Shown: positions 11,330 to 23,911, counted from the stretch's first letter. The stretch: DNA of 64,000 bases from Cheiracanthium punctorium (GCA_038373885.1 JAWZYV010013021.1:107213-171212), one strand, 5' to 3'. The notes: generated by a model not told the origin, from the sequence alone. A program made the numbers and translations.

Positions 11330-11347
11330 TGGCGACCTAGCGACAGG
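11330..11347 (+). promoter_or_regulatory. tRNA primer-binding site of the BEL element
   Basis: TGGCGACCTAGCGACAGG begins five bases after the 5' LTR. TGG complements the CCA tail of a tRNA, so this is the expected primer-binding site; the tRNA identity was not determined. Confidence 0.65.
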
Positions 11348-11367
11348 ACATTTGTGAAAAAAGAATA

Positions 11368-13660
11368 ATGTTTCAAGCTGTGAAAGGTTTCAAGAAAGAG
11401 AATTTGAAGTTCGTTGCAAAGGAAATTGGCGAAACTGTTCCGCAAAGCATTACAGTATCTGGTTTGAAAAAACTAATTCTTGATAGCGATGAATATAAAA
11501 CCGATCCAGTTTTTGTTCAAGATCTTTTAAGTACAGCGGATCGGAAGTTAAAAGAACAAAAGCAAAAAGAGAAATTGGACTATGAAAAGGCGACTGAAAA
11601 AGAAAAAATGGATCTTGGAAAAAGAAAAATTAGATTTTGAAAAAGCTAAATTAGAGCAGGATCTTGAAAGAGCTAAATTAGAACAAGATCTTGAGAAAGC
11701 GAGATTGGATCACGAATTAGAGTTGGCGAAAATTCAAGCACAGAATCAAGGATATCAAGGTGAGCCAATTACTTTTAATCTTAATTCCGAAGCGAGTAAC
11801 GCGAAACGGAAATTTACTTTACTCAGATTAGAATTTATACAATTTAGCGATGATATTAAAGACTGGCTACCCTTTTGGAGCCAATTTGAACAGATTCACA
11901 AAGATGAAGAAATCGCCTCTGAGGATAAATTTCAGTATTTGATACAAGCCACAGTTGTTGGTTCTCGTGCGAGAGAAGTAGTCGAGAGTTTTCCGCCAAC
12001 TGGCGCCAACTATGAAAAGGCTATTGAGAGTTTAAAATCGCGCTTTGGTAGAGAAGATATTTTAGTCGAAGTGTACGTTAGAGAGCTACTGAAATTAATT
12101 ATTTCTGTACAAACAAAAGAGAAGTTTTCGTTAACATTTTTATATGATAAACTAGAATCTTATTTACGCGCTTTAGAAACATTAGGTGTCACTACATATG
12201 TAAATGCTGCCATATTATATCCGATGGTTGAATCTTGTTTTCCCGCTGAATTTTTGAAAGCTTGGAATCGCAGTAACACTTCCAGTTCTAAATACGATGC
12301 TATAGAGCGACTTAAAAATTTAATGGAATTTCTTAAAACCGAGGTAGAAGGGGAAGAGAGAATTAGTTTAGCTGTAGCTGGTTTTGGCTTAGCAAAGAGC
12401 CAAGATAATAAACCGTTTAAGAAAAAGTCTCATGTTTCAGAACAGTTAAGGAATAAAGTACCGACAGATGCAGGTTTATTGACAACTACTTCGACTGCAG
12501 AAGTTAAGAAATCTTGCATTTTCTGTGAGGGAAAACACATGAGTTCAGAATGCTTTTCAGCACAAAAAATGAGTCTTTCAGAAAAGCAGAAAATTGTGAA
12601 AGATAATTGCTGTTGTTTCGCCTGTTTGGCAGCTGGTCATACAGTTAAAAGATGTCAAGATATTTTAAGATGTCTGGTTTGCTCTAAGAAACATGTTCCA
12701 TTAATGTGTGATACCCTCCAGCCACAACATAAACCTCCTCAAAAGAAAGATGAAGGACAAGCTGTTGAAAAGGAAGTTAACATGTCTAACTTTAGTAAAC
12801 GCAGTCCAAAGGTTTTCCTCCAAACTCTGAAAGCTAAGTTAATATCTGAAGAAAAAGAAAGAACTGTACGATTACTACTGGATTCGGCGTCACATAAATC
12901 TTACATTTTGAAAAGTGTCGCCAAGGAAATGAATTATATACCTTTTCGCCAAGAAAGACTAGTGCATTCCCTTTCTGGTGGCATTTCGTCCAAAGAGATT
13001 ATACACGACTGCTGCAAAGTAAGATTGAGAAATCTGTATGAAAACTTTAGCTGCAATTTTGAAGTCATGGTTCAAGTACAAATTTGTGAAAATATTCAAT
13101 CAGTTTGCCCAGGTTCTTGGATTCGAGAGTTAGAAGAAAGTAATATGACTTTGACTGGTGTTAGCGTCAAAAACGAAGCAATTGATGTCCTTGTCGGTGC
13201 TGACATCTTGGGTAAGCTGCTAACTGATGGGATAAAGACATTATCATCTGGTCTTGTGGCAGTTGAAACACACCTTGGCTGGACTTTGATGGGAAAAGTA
13301 CCACAAGCAGTGATTTCAAATGATGACTTGGCGATGGCGGTGATATCAATGTATGTGAATGAAGCTGACATCTCTAGCTTGTGGAAATTGAATTTATTGG
13401 GCATTACTGATCCTATCGAAAAGAAGTCCAAATCAGAAATTGATTCTCAAACAAAGGAGCATTTTTTAGAAACTGTAACGGTCAACAGTGATGGTAGATA
13501 TGAAGTATGCTTGCCTTGGGCTGATGATAATTCACCTTTACCTGATAATTTGAATTTGGCGAAAAAACGGCTGGATTATACTACTTCAAAACTAAAAGGC
13601 ATGAACTTGTATCAAGAATATGAAAATGTATTTTTAAATTGGCTCAATGAACTATTATAG
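11368..13660 (+). pseudogene. BEL gag-protease and start of RT
   Basis: The start codon is 43 bp after the LTR. The frame opens with MFQAVKGFKKENLKFV and a charged coiled coil of repeated KLEQDLE units; a frameshift near 11600-11640 moves it into a 692-codon frame. That frame holds a gag-like domain, a Cys/His knuckle region (about 12515-12710, with CIFCEGKHMSSEC and CCCFACLAAGHTVKRC) and an aspartic protease motif LLLDSASHKSYI (about 12872-12907). Next is the linker into reverse transcriptase. The frame stops at 13660, while the RT start continues in another frame to about 13835. The retroviral-type role would be capsid assembly and polyprotein cleavage in the cytoplasm. Confidence 0.85.
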
Positions 13661-13839
13661 AAGAAGTACCACGATCTGAAATTCATAATTATGGAAATTA
13701 TCTACCTCATCTACCAGTGATAAAGTCTAGCAGCACTACAACATCAATTCGTCCAGTTTTCGATGCCTCAGCTAGATTACCAAATTATCCGTCATTAAAT
13801 CAATGTTTGCAATGTGGTCCTAACCTGCCAATCTCATTT

Positions 13840-13905
13840 TAGATTCTTAAAACTGTCATAGCTGCATACGCATCTTGGCTTCCTATCACCCCTTGGCTGC
13901 ATACG
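13840..13905 (-). pseudogene. Inverted BEL RNase H fragments
   Basis: Positions 13843-13886 are the reverse complement of 17275-17322, the beginning of the BEL RNase H region. A second partial copy of the same phrase (TTGGCTGCATACG) abuts the hAT insertion and resumes after it at 16448. Part of the element was therefore duplicated and inverted before the hAT landed. Confidence 0.75.
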
Positions 13906-16447
13906 TAGGGATGGACGCGAGACGCGAGAATTCTCGCATTGTCTCGCGTTCTCGCATTGTCTCGCGAGACGAGACAGGCATTCTTTTTGCGAGACGAGAC
14001 AGAAAATATTTTGCGGGACGAGACGCGAGACGAGACAGAGTCTTGTCTCGCGCGAGATTTCTCGCGAGAATTCTCGCATTTTTTCCCGTCTCGCATAAAT
14101 ACGATCCGAAAAGCGACAATTTGCCTGAAGGCTCTACCGTTTAACTTGCGTCTCCTTCGTTTTCGGTCCTGGTATACTATCAGCACTCTACAATACGCAC
14201 AAACACGTAACATTTAAAATTAGAACAGACGAGAGATATACAAAACACACAAAGGAGAGGATAAAGCAAGAGGCGGAAAAAAAAGAAAACAGAAGAGTTG
14301 AAAGAAAAATAATAAGTAAATAGGAAAGGCGGTACGGTATGTTCAAATCTGACCACTTTTAGACGGGGCCCGGGGCATTAAGTTTGGGGCCCCCCTTACC
14401 ATCCCCTTTTTTACGCATTAAGCCCCTTTACTGAGCCCCCCTTTTTTAAGCATTTTAACCCAGTTTTGACCGCTGTTGTACTCGAAAATTGCATTTCAGT
14501 TAACTGTAGTTTTTGTACTTTAATCAAATCGTATTTTTCACCCCAAAAAAATATCTCTAACTTGATCTAGTGATAGACAATTAGGTAATACCTATATTAT
14601 AGAGGAAACTCAGTTTTTTCCCCACAATTACTATTTCAGTACATATGAATTTATAATTTAGATAATCGGGATATATATGGGCCCCCTTTTTCTTCAGGGG
14701 CACCGGACTACCGCCCCCCCTTGCCCCTGTGATAATCGAGTTTCGGGTATATCAGAGAGAGATTAGAAGTAGAGCAACTTGCATTCGCATTGATGCTTAG
14801 TTTGAGTAGGTTGAAATATGGTTGAATATCCTTGATTGAAATATCCTTGTACCGATATTATCCTCAAACTTTCTCGCACGTTGCGGCGTGCGTAGGGGGG
14901 GGGGCGCCCACCCTGGTAACAACTTTCTAGGGGCGGTTAAATCCTTATTGTTGGCTTCTTTTAAAGAGATTAAAATGACATTTTTTATTCTTATATATTA
15001 ATATCGGACGGAAAGAAATGCAAGCAATTTTTTAAAAAACTATTTCTCTTTTCGTTTATATTATCATGTTTTCCCTTCCTTCGGCTTGCAAAACTTTCAT
15101 AATTTTTTTTCCTCCCCATCATTTTATCTTGCAGTTGGGTTCCTATTCTAAAATTATCTTCGCCTGTTAGATGTCTTTTCATTTTTTTAAAAAGTCCACA
15201 CTGAATATACATTAGGGGGATTATGGTTTAATTTTTCTGTAAACAGGGCGACCATAACGACTGTAGTACTATCGCTAAAAATTATTGTGGAAAAGTACAA
15301 ACGGATAGTCGTCAACAAATTAACTGTTCAGTAATTTAAAATATAAACAAAAAATAAGACGTCTATTAACCAACTGAGACACTACAATGAAATCTAAAAA
15401 TGCACACACGGTAATGTTATTGGAAATATTAGGCAAATAATTATAATTATCGTTAATATAATCTTGTTTTCATTAATATAAAAATTACACATATTTTAGA
15501 GACTTGAAATTGGCGTTAAAGTAAATAGTAGAGATTTAATAAAGACTAAAAGTGTTCTGTTTATAATTTTTCAAGGGTTATCTAACAACCAACTGAACGA
15601 TAAGTAATTCTAATTTGCGTTAATATATCCCGCAGTAATTTCAACAGAGGAGATTACTTGAACTTAAAAAAAAAAATCTGTTTTGTCTCATGCAGATATG
15701 ATTTTAGTAAAATATTCGCTACTTCTCGTATGAAGAGCGGGTGCGCAGCTATTTTAAAACAAACGGTTGTCCATTTCATGTAGTGTCTGAGGTATTTAAT
15801 GCTACAACTTGAACAGTATGATGTAGAACTACAGTATGATGTAGAAATAACACATTTTGAAAGTCGGGAGTTCTCTGCAAACCGCTAAGCTTTTCACTTT
15901 TCTGATCGCGAATGACACTGACGTAGTTTTTTGAGTCATTATATTGCAATGACGCCAGGTTAATACTCATGACGCAAACTTTACATCAAGAGTCAAATAA
16001 TTTTGCTTTTATTTTAGATTCCACATCACTGGAATTAATTGAAATTACTCATGTTAGGAAAATTTTCGTTTACTACAGTGCGAAGAACGGGCGTGCAGCT
16101 AGTAAATAAAAATAAATACTATATTTTCGGTGTGACATTATATATACGGATTAAATCTCAATTTCTTTTACTTCAAATGCCGATATATGCTGATATAGTT
16201 ATTAATATATCTACTAATGTGGCTATATGTAAGTAATTGTTATTATTAATATTAATTTTCAATAAAATCCCAATAATAAGTTCGTATAAAATGGTAACGA
16301 AATCGCAGTCCTTAATTTTGCGAGACTCGCGAGACCTCTCGCGTCTCGCGCGAGACGAGACAGCAATTTCTTTGCGAGACGAGACAGAGGTTTACCACTG
16401 CGAGACGAGACGAGACAGCCCCGATTCTCGTCTCGCGTCCATCCTTA
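13906..16447. mobile_element. hAT-like element without transposase, inside BEL
   Basis: The ends are TAGGGATGGACGCGAG on the left and its near inverse CTCGCGTCCATCCTTA on the right, flanked by an exact 8-bp duplication TGCATACG (13898-13905 and 16448-16455). Eight-base duplications and Ac-like TAGGGATG termini identify hAT. Both subterminal regions (13914-14098 and 16318-16446) are dense in GCGAGACGAGACA-type motifs in both orientations, the usual place for hAT transposase binding. No transposase ORF remains, and ORFs through the subterminal motifs are low-complexity artefacts. The interior holds GGGCCCC-rich sequence and a Helitron 3' end. Confidence 0.88.
15725..16102 (+). mobile_element. 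Helitron 3' end fragment (copy b)
   Basis: About 330 bp match the last third of the Helitron at 31708-32877, beginning at GTCCATTTCATGTAGTGTC and ending with GTGCGAAGAACGGGCGTGCAGCTAG-type sequence before a T. Near 15730-15752 there is an additional, degenerate copy of the same terminal motif (GAAGAGCGGGTGCGCAGCTA). No 5' TC end was found upstream, so this copy is truncated. Confidence 0.8.
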
Positions 16448-16481
16448 TGCATACGCATCTTGGCATCCATTTGGCCTAACC

Positions 16482-17318
16482 TGCCAAATTCCAAATCTTC
16501 TTCTGCGTTTTAGAGAGAGAGAGTTTGGCTTGATAGCAGAAATTAGAAAAGCGTTTTGTCAAATAAGTATTCGCCAAGAAGACAGAGAATTTCTTCGTTT
16601 CTTATAGTGGGAAAACATTGAGGAAAAGAAACTTAAGGTTTTCCGCCATGCCAGAGTAGTGTTTGGTATAAATTGCAGCCCTTTCCTTTTGGCCTCAGTC
16701 ATTGAATACCACATTAAAAACAGTGACGAGTACGATGAGATATTTAAGAAAAGGCTAGCTGAAAGTTTTTACGTTGATAACGTGGTCACCAGTGTTGAAA
16801 GTAAAGTGGAATTATGAAAATTCATCCATGATTCCACCACGCTAATTTCTAAAGGATGTTTTGAACTAAGAGAATGGGGATATTCTGGTGATTGCGATTT
16901 TTCAAATCAGAAGAAAGAGACACATGTTCTAGGTTTGATTTGGAACTAAGAATTTGATACTTTGAAAATAGATATGAGCTGGATAGTTGATTTCAACATC
17001 GAGAAGGTGACTAAACGTGGGATGCTTTCTTCAGTGCACAAAGTGTTTGATCCATTTGGATTCGTCTCACCAGTCATGCTATGTCCGAAGATAATGTTAC
17101 AGAAAGCATGGAAGAAAGGAATCAGCTGGGATGAAGATATCAGTTGCGAACTACAAGCAGAATTTTTGCGATGGTTTCAAGATCTGAAACTATTGAGAGA
17201 CATTGAAATTCCAAGATGGATTCAAATCACTGAAGAAAATAGAAGTAAATGCACCATTCATACTTTTGTTGATGGAAGCCAAGATGCGTATGCAGCTATG
17301 ACAGTTTTAAGAATCTAA
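16482..17318 (+). pseudogene. BEL reverse transcriptase and start of RNase H
   Basis: After the hAT element, BEL coding resumes near 16482. Visible pieces are AEIRKAFCQISIRQEDREF (fingers/palm), FYVDNVVTS (the catalytic box; YVDN is usual in this clade and I do not count it as damage), KVFDPFGFVSPVMLCPK and HTFVDGSQDAYA at the start of RNase H. In-frame stops occur near 16605, 16815 and 16948, and the frame ends at 17318. Role in the intact element: copying genomic RNA to DNA in the particle. Confidence 0.85.
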
Positions 17319-17341
17319 AATGAGGATAAGATTGAAACGAT

Positions 17342-19700
17342 CCTTCTATACTCCAGTTCAACTTAACCTGACAGTACGTGGAAGGCTATGCCTTGTGTTC
17401 TTCCGACCTTACAATATAGTTCGTCCGTATATGTATTACTTTTTATGTGAAATTCGTCTGTAAAGGGGAAAAAACATGTTTATATAATAAAAGCGTGCTC
17501 AATAATTTAATATATCGCCTTTATATAAATGAAAATGTGTTTATTGTGTCAACGCTTTGCTATCCAATAGTGTCAAAGCAAGTTTTGGCGGAATTTTTAA
17601 GGAGCGAAGATCGTAGCAACCCTCCCCCACGCCAGAACGGGAAAATCCATTACACATTCTCCGTTCTTTACTTCTTTTCTTCCTTATATCCGCTTTCGCA
17701 CGTCGGTAATAATGGCTACTGCTCCTGTATTGGATGATTATATTACGTTCCAACCACATAAGGCTGGAACACCACTTAGAAGTTCCGAAGGGCCCAATTA
17801 TGACCAACAGGGGCCCCGGCATTGATGAATTTGGGGGCCCCCATCTATGAAATTAGTTTTCTTTTTCATAAAATTTTGACATAAAAAAGAATATTTCATA
17901 ACAACATTTGAAATTTGGGCCCCTTTCGAACCGGGGGCCCTGGGCAGAGTCCCGATTTGCCAATGCGATAATAAGGCTCTGCATTCGGGCCCTATCCCTT
18001 TCTTTTAATTATTACAATTTTTTTTTAAATTTTGATACCTTACATTATATTAAATAAACATATAAATCAGGACTAAAACATATTCATTGCTTGTTTTACT
18101 ATGTTCATAAGACAAAAAACTAAATTTTCATGAAATAATATTTTGGTATATTACACTGGAATATTTGTAATTTTTTTAATTAAAAGATTAAAACTAAAAA
18201 ACAAAAAGGGCCGTGACCCAGTTGGCCCGTGCGTTAATCGGGCCCTTTTCTTTACCCCTCCCCACCCATCCTTCGTAGTCATTTTACAGAAGATAATTCT
18301 TCTTTTAAAATTGTCATCTTTCAGTGACTCCCATCCCCCCGTTGCCGGCAGTGACGTCTCCTCGCGGTTAATTTTAACTTCGGGGGTAACTTTAAACTCG
18401 GGGTTTTGAAAAATGTAAGATCCCTGTGACCATCTTTGAAAGGAACAAAAAGTTCAAGCAGTGTAGGGGTCGGTGCAGACGAAAACTGGGTCCGTTTTGC
18501 GGCCCTTTCACAACGCAATCAATTGAAACGGCCCTTCATTCGCATTTTACCTTGTATTTTAATCTGTTTTATCAATTATTTTAACCAAAAAAGTGACTTA
18601 TTAAAAATTGTCATAAAAATTCACAAAAATGGTGCCCTAGAAAAAATTTCTGGATCGGCCCCTGAGTTGTATATGTAAAGTGATGAGAAGGGGATATCAG
18701 GATTAACCTGTTCACTCCCATCGTTTGCAAAGATACTACGATGAAGATTTTATTCAGTGCCCAGCGTTATTTCTCATCCTGCTGTCTTTGAATGCAGTCA
18801 GTTTGTATGTGAAGATCTGGTTTGAGAAACAACACTGGCAAAGAATTTAAAAAAAAATACCGTTGTGTTTTTATAACGATGAGAGCGAGCAAGTTCGACT
18901 GGGTTTCTGATCCGCTGGCCGGATCAAAAGCCCGCCCCTTCCGCCCGCGGGCCGGAGGTTGCCCATATGTATTTTAAAGTCTAATTTATGATGCACGTAA
19001 TTTAGTTACCAGAACACTGCCTTTCATCTTAGTGAGATAGCGGTAGGGTCGACCATTCTCAATTCCTTTTAATTTTTCTTTTCTCAGCACAATACAGTGC
19101 TTTGAACGCCTTATTTGTCTCAAGAAGCATATTTTACTGGCACATCGATTTCTGTTTCAATATTGCCACATTCGGGGGAAAGAAAGGAAAAAGCATTACG
19201 AGTTTCACAATCCAGTCATTTAAATTAGAGGATTTGTTCTTTGTTTTTCTTTCTCACTTTCTTTTTTGACTGGACTTGCACTGCAATAGAAAACGCCGAA
19301 AAAATAGCAATTGTTTAAACTATTTTATATTTAAAAAAGAATATGTATATTAATCTGTAAGCACACGCATCCCAGTCACATTTTTGCTTTGAAAAGAAAA
19401 AAAAAAGAGACATTTCTCAGAACAATTCTGACCTCCGCGTACCTTTCAGGGGAAGGTCAAGAAGGGGTGATTGAAGGAATGTCCTTCCTTTCTTATCACC
19501 CCTAAATACTCCCACACGTGTACGTACTAGAGCAGCATTAGTACGAAGGACGGGCAATAGATCGCCAAATAGGGAAATTAGTCAAAGAGTACAAGGGAGG
19601 AAGACCAGAAAGCGCGCACGAATACTTGACAAACGGCGCAATAAGGCACTCGTACCTTTCCACGCACTGTCAGGTTAAGTTGAACTGGAGTATAGCTTCT
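17342..19700. other. 2.3-kb insertion bounded by an inverted ~45-bp BEL repeat
   Basis: 17342-17388 and 19655-19700 are reverse complements of each other and both are BEL RNase H sequence. Between them is non-BEL DNA with no credible gene: GGGGCCCC-containing stretches (17800-18000), AT-rich parts, and at about 18905-18966 a GC-rich palindromic phrase (CCCGCGGGCCGGAGGTTGCC) resembling hAT termini seen on the minus strand. I could not define clean ends or a target duplication. It may be several nested remnants plus a foldback rearrangement. Confidence 0.5.
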
Positions 19701-22005
19701 AAGTCTAGAGTTGGGACATTAAGAGGTGCCACTATTCCAAGAATGGAACTCCTTGCGGCAGTGATAGGAGCCAGATTGACGAATTCCATCGTTGAAGCTT
19801 TGAAATGGGAAACTATACAAAGATATTTCTGGAGTGATTCCACCACTGTGCTGGCATGGATATTGAGAGAAGAAAACTGGTCTGTCTTTGTACGTAACCG
19901 TGTTAGAGATTCGATATCTGAGGGATCCCTTATCTTGGAGGCATGTGCCTGGAGAGAAGAATCCAGCAGATTTACCATCTAGAGGATGTAAGGCAAAACA
20001 TCTTATTTCTTCCAAATGGTGGGAGGGTCCTCAGTGGATGAAAGAAACAACAGAATATAGTCATCTAGTGAATTCCTCTGATCATAATTGGAACGAAGAA
20101 GAGATTAAAATGGAAAAATCTAGGAGTAGATGCACTTTGTTTACTAATCAAATCAATAATAAGAGCGATTGGTATTATAAATATTTTTCAAGCTATGAAA
20201 GCATTGTCCGCTTAATTGGGTGGATTCTTCGCTTTAAACATAATTGTTCAAATCCAAAGGATAGGAAACTGGTTGAATTGACAGCGGAAGAATTCGAAAA
20301 AGCTGAAATAAAAATAATACATATGATTCAGGAAGAATTGTTTACTTCCGGAAGTGATGGTCAGCTTAAAACTCTTCAAGTTTTTAAAGATGAGCAAGGC
20401 ATTTTTCGACTGAAAACAAAAATAAGTTATCGAAAAGATAGTGAAGATTTCCTAAAACCCGCAGTACTTCCAGGAACTCATGAAGTAGTGAAGCGATTAA
20501 TCTACAATGCTCACGTTAAGAACTGCCATGTTGCAGTGCAGATGCTTTTGAATATCCTTAGAAAAAAGTATTGGAATTTGCATTGAAGGAAAACTGTAAA
20601 AAGAGTGTTAGCTAACTGTATTATTTGTAAAAGATTTAGCTCCAAAAATATAGAAACTATAACTCCCCACTTCCTGAAAATCGTGTGAAAGATGCAGCAG
20701 TTTTCCAAATTACCGGCGTAGACATGGCTGGTCTGCTATTTCTGAAAAACAACAAGAAAGGATGGGTACTGATTTTTACGTGTGCCGTGTATAGAGCAGT
20801 TCATTTTGAACTAGTTGCTTCAGCTTTAACGGCTGCTTTCCTGATGGCATTTAGAAGATTCGTGGCTTGCAGAGGAAGATGCTCAACTGTATATTGTGAC
20901 AATGGCTGCAATTTTGTCGGAGCTGCTAATTCATTAAAACATTTGGATTGGGATCGTATTCAAAAGCATGGAGCTGTGAATGCTATTGAATGGAAGTTCA
21001 ACCCGCCTACAGCTTCCTGGTGGGGTGGCTGGTGGGAAAGACTGATCAGAGTAATGAAAGATCTACTAAAAAGAGTGTTAGGAAGAGCAAGTTTAAATTA
21101 TGAAGAAATGACAACTGTTTTGGCAGACTATGAAAGTGTCATTAACCCATTTATGCCTAGCGTCCCTTTTTTGGGACGGCATTTTCGCTATTAGTCGAAA
21201 ACGTTATTTATTTTTCCTAGCCTTTATTCATGAGTATTGAGCCTGAACTCTACAAAATATTTTAACATGACCAAGTAGTATGTTGATATTTCAATTTTTA
21301 TGCATAATGATTTTAAAACAAATCATCCCTTGTTCAAAAAGTTGACATCAGAAATTTATCTATTATTTCTGCTATCAGTAAAAATCGAAGAAAGTCGCAA
21401 AAATATCCAGGCACAAATGGGTTAATTCTAGGCCTCTGACATACATCACAGAAGATGAAGCCATTAAACCTATATCGCCGTCATTGTTCCTTCAGGACAT
21501 TCAAGAATACAAGCTTCCGGATGCTGATGCTGTCGATCAGAAATCACTCACAAAAAGAATCAAATACAAACAATCGCTACTCAAGAATTTGAGAAACCGA
21601 TTTAGATCAGAGTACTTAGGAGTACTTATCCAACGAGGAAGCAGAAAACATTCAAGTAATACCATTTCTGTTGGTGATATTGTCTTGCTGGGATCTGACA
21701 ATAAGAAACGAATCAACTGGCCTTTAGGACGCATATCTGAACTTATTCCAGGAAAAGATGGAAAAGTTAGGCTCGTGAGAATTCAAACTTCACATCAAGA
21801 ATTACTTCGCCCAATTCAAAGAATATATCCGTTAGAGGTAACATCCTCTAGCAGCGTGTCTGCTCCAATGATACCTAACGATTTAAAGAAGTCAAACGTC
21901 ATCTCCGAAACCTCTGACGTAACTCCAGATCGTATTTCTGACGGTGAGATGAAGTTTAGTCGATATGGAAGAAAGATTAAAGTGCCAGAAAGACTAAACC
22001 TGTAA
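19656..22005 (+). pseudogene. BEL RNase H tail, integrase and C-terminal domain
   Basis: The RNase H/linker region contains IPRMELLAAVIGARL and ends with a frameshift near 19950. A zinc-binding stretch follows (about 20583-20640, LANCIICKRF) after a TGA stop at 20584. The integrase core has GVDMAGLL, VYCDNGCNFVGAAN and SWWGGWWERLIRV, supplying the three acidic positions. A TTAA MITE splits the core at 21142-21425. Coding then resumes and ends with a C-terminal domain containing VGDIVLLGSDNKKRINWPLG. The intact enzyme would insert cDNA into nuclear DNA; this one cannot. Confidence 0.85.
21142..21425 (+). repeat. TTAA-flanked MITE, copy 2 (inside BEL integrase)
   Basis: Same family as the copy at 10609-10895, in the opposite orientation. 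It interrupts the BEL integrase codons; removing it with one TTAA restores the flanking reading frame locus, which confirms its boundaries. Confidence 0.88.
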
Positions 22006-22175
22006 ACTTTATGAGCTAACTGAACCTTTTTTTTTGAAAGTCTATTTATTTTTGTTTTCATTTTTGAAATTTAATTGAAGAATTGTACAATGTTGTCATC
22101 ATTAACTTCCCATGTTTTGATTTGTGTTTGAAGTTTCATGTTTTGATTATTATGTATAATCAAAAGGTGAGAGGA

Positions 22176-22568
22176 TGTTGAAAATGCATTATCATTATTA
22201 ACATTATTTGGTTTTTCTTGAGATGGAAACGTTATTCACAAAATATGAATTTAAGTATCTTGTTTTGCCGATGGCAACCAGTTGTAAAATTCTATACTCT
22301 GATGTGTTTGTGAATATTTCCGTTGGGAAATAAGTTTTTAATTAAAAGTGATTTTAAGAATTCTAACGTTTGTTTTATTGAATCTGAATCGTTAGATTGC
22401 CACTAGTATTTGTTTTAAAATAGAATTATTACTGCCGTGGTGGTATTTGATGACTATACAAATGCCAAACGCGTTTTAGATAAACGACTTGGTGCAGTGA
22501 TTAATTTTGGCGTCCGCTTACTAGAAAGCTGGGTTGGTATTTTGACTAACTCGTGATACGCTTTAACA
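22176..22568 (+). repeat. 3' LTR of the BEL/Pao element
   Basis: It pairs with 10932-11324 and is preceded by a short purine run AAAAGGTGAGAGGA that could be the polypurine tract. Downstream sequence shows no target duplication matching the left flank. Confidence 0.9.
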
Positions 22569-22684
22569 TTTTCGATTTTTCCACTGAGCTTTTCGTTTCA
22601 CTGTCTTATCTATCTTATATTTATTACATATGGTTCTGAGTAAGTGGTAACGAAACCGATGTCACGCTCGTAGCGTCCATCCTA

Positions 22685-22968
22685 TTAACCCATTTATGCC
22701 TAATGTCCCTTTTTTGGGACGGCATTTTCGCTATTAGTCGAAAACGTTATTTATTTTTCCTAGCCTTTATTCATGAGTATTGAGCCTCAACTCTACAAAA
22801 TATTTTAACATGACCAAGTAGGATGTTGATATTTCGATTTTTATGCATAATGATTTTAAAAGAAATCATCCCTTGTTCAAGAAGTTGACATCAGAAATTT
22901 ATCTATTATTTCTGATATCAGTAAAAATCGAAGAAAGTCGCAAAAATATTCAGGCACAAATGGGTTAA
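22685..22968 (+). repeat. TTAA-flanked MITE, copy 3
   Basis: TTAA on both sides, CCCATTTATGCC at the left end and GGCACAAATGGG at the right. Immediately downstream begins GGGTGCTCGTAGCGTCC, the terminus of the neighbouring TTAA element. Confidence 0.88.
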
Positions 22969-23113
22969 GGGTGCTCGTAGCGTCCATCCTATTAAGGGTG
23001 CTCGTAGCGTCCATCTTCCCCGCCACCTGTTTTCACCCCAGTAATAATTGAAAAGAAAAAAATAAAAGGCAAATACGACTAATTGTAGACCTACTTGTGC
23101 CCAGATTTTGTGA

Positions 23114-23392
23114 CCCATTTGTGCCCAGATATTTTTGCGACTTTTCCCGATTTTTGCTAATCTAGCAAATAACAGATAAATTTCTGATGTCAACTTCTTG
23201 AAAAGGGATGATGTCTTTTAAAATCATTACGTATAAAAATTGAAATGTCAGCATTCTATTTGGTCATGTAGAAATATTTTGTGGAATTGAGGTTCAATAC
23301 GCGTGAATAAAGGTTAGGAAAAATAAATAAAGTTTTCGACTAATAGTGAAAATGCCGTCCCAAAAAAGGGACGCCAGGCATAAATGGGTTAA
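23114..23392 (-). repeat. TTAA MITE, copy 4 (left TTAA lost)
   Basis: Same MITE family, reversed, inserted in the left arm of the larger TTAA element. The right side keeps TTAA; the left reads GTGA, so it has been mutated or the copy was rearranged. Confidence 0.82.
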
Positions 23393-23911
23393 GTAGTGGC
23401 CATTTTAGTCCACAAAATCGTAGATTTGATTGCTACGGTATGAGAAAAGCTCCTACAATAAAGCAGCCGTTTTTGAAGACATTTCAATATTTTTAAGACG
23501 AGTAAATTATTATTATTTTAAGCATTTTTTAATTATTTCATAGATATTTCCTTTTGAATGAAACATTGAAAATCAAGAAAATAAACCGTTCTATTTCTTA
23601 AGTATTACGATAAAGATGCTCAAAGGTTAAAAAAAAAATCCTAAGTTTAGAAAATAATAATATAAGAAAAAAAAACCTTCTTTAGCAAAAAAACTGAGTG
23701 ACCTTTCAGAAAAAATTTCTCTACTGCAGATATTCTGCAATACAAACCATAAAGGGGCTACATAATGAGAATTAACCACTTTCTCTCTCTCTCTCTTTCT
23801 GAGCACATTAAATTTCTTGTTTCATTCGTTTATCTTTAATTTCTGTTCGTAGTTCAGCACCAGAAACTATTTTAAATTAAATGTGGTGGTACGGCCAATT
23901 ATCTAGACCGA

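Larger units (their letters stand above)
10932..22568 (+). mobile_element. BEL/Pao LTR retrotransposon, decayed and interrupted
   Basis: Two 393-bp LTRs (10932-11324 and 22176-22568) in direct orientation start TGTTGAAAATGC and end CTTTAACA. Between them lie gag, aspartic protease, reverse transcriptase, RNase H and integrase segments in BEL/Pao order. Three insertions add length: a hAT-like element (13906-16447), an unresolved piece (about 17389-19655) and a TTAA MITE (21142-21425). Without them the body is about 6.5 kb, normal for the clade. No target duplication is visible, and frameshifts and stops make it inactive. Confidence 0.9.

Noticed and set aside
13834..14217. Several overlapping ORFs on both strands rich in Arg/Ser/Glu
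   Set aside because: They are translations of the GCGAGACGAGACA subterminal repeats of the hAT element in different frames.
16782..16794. YVDN instead of YVDD in the BEL reverse transcriptase as a lesion
   Set aside because: As I recall, YVDN is common in this branch of BEL/Pao, so it is not evidence of inactivation.
17447..18678. Small ORFs in the insertion within BEL
   Set aside because: No domains, poor composition and mutual overlap on both strands.
10932..22568. An envelope gene making BEL or Gypsy (48143-55124) a retrovirus
   Set aside because: No ORF with a signal peptide, furin-like site or membrane anchor is found downstream of either integrase.
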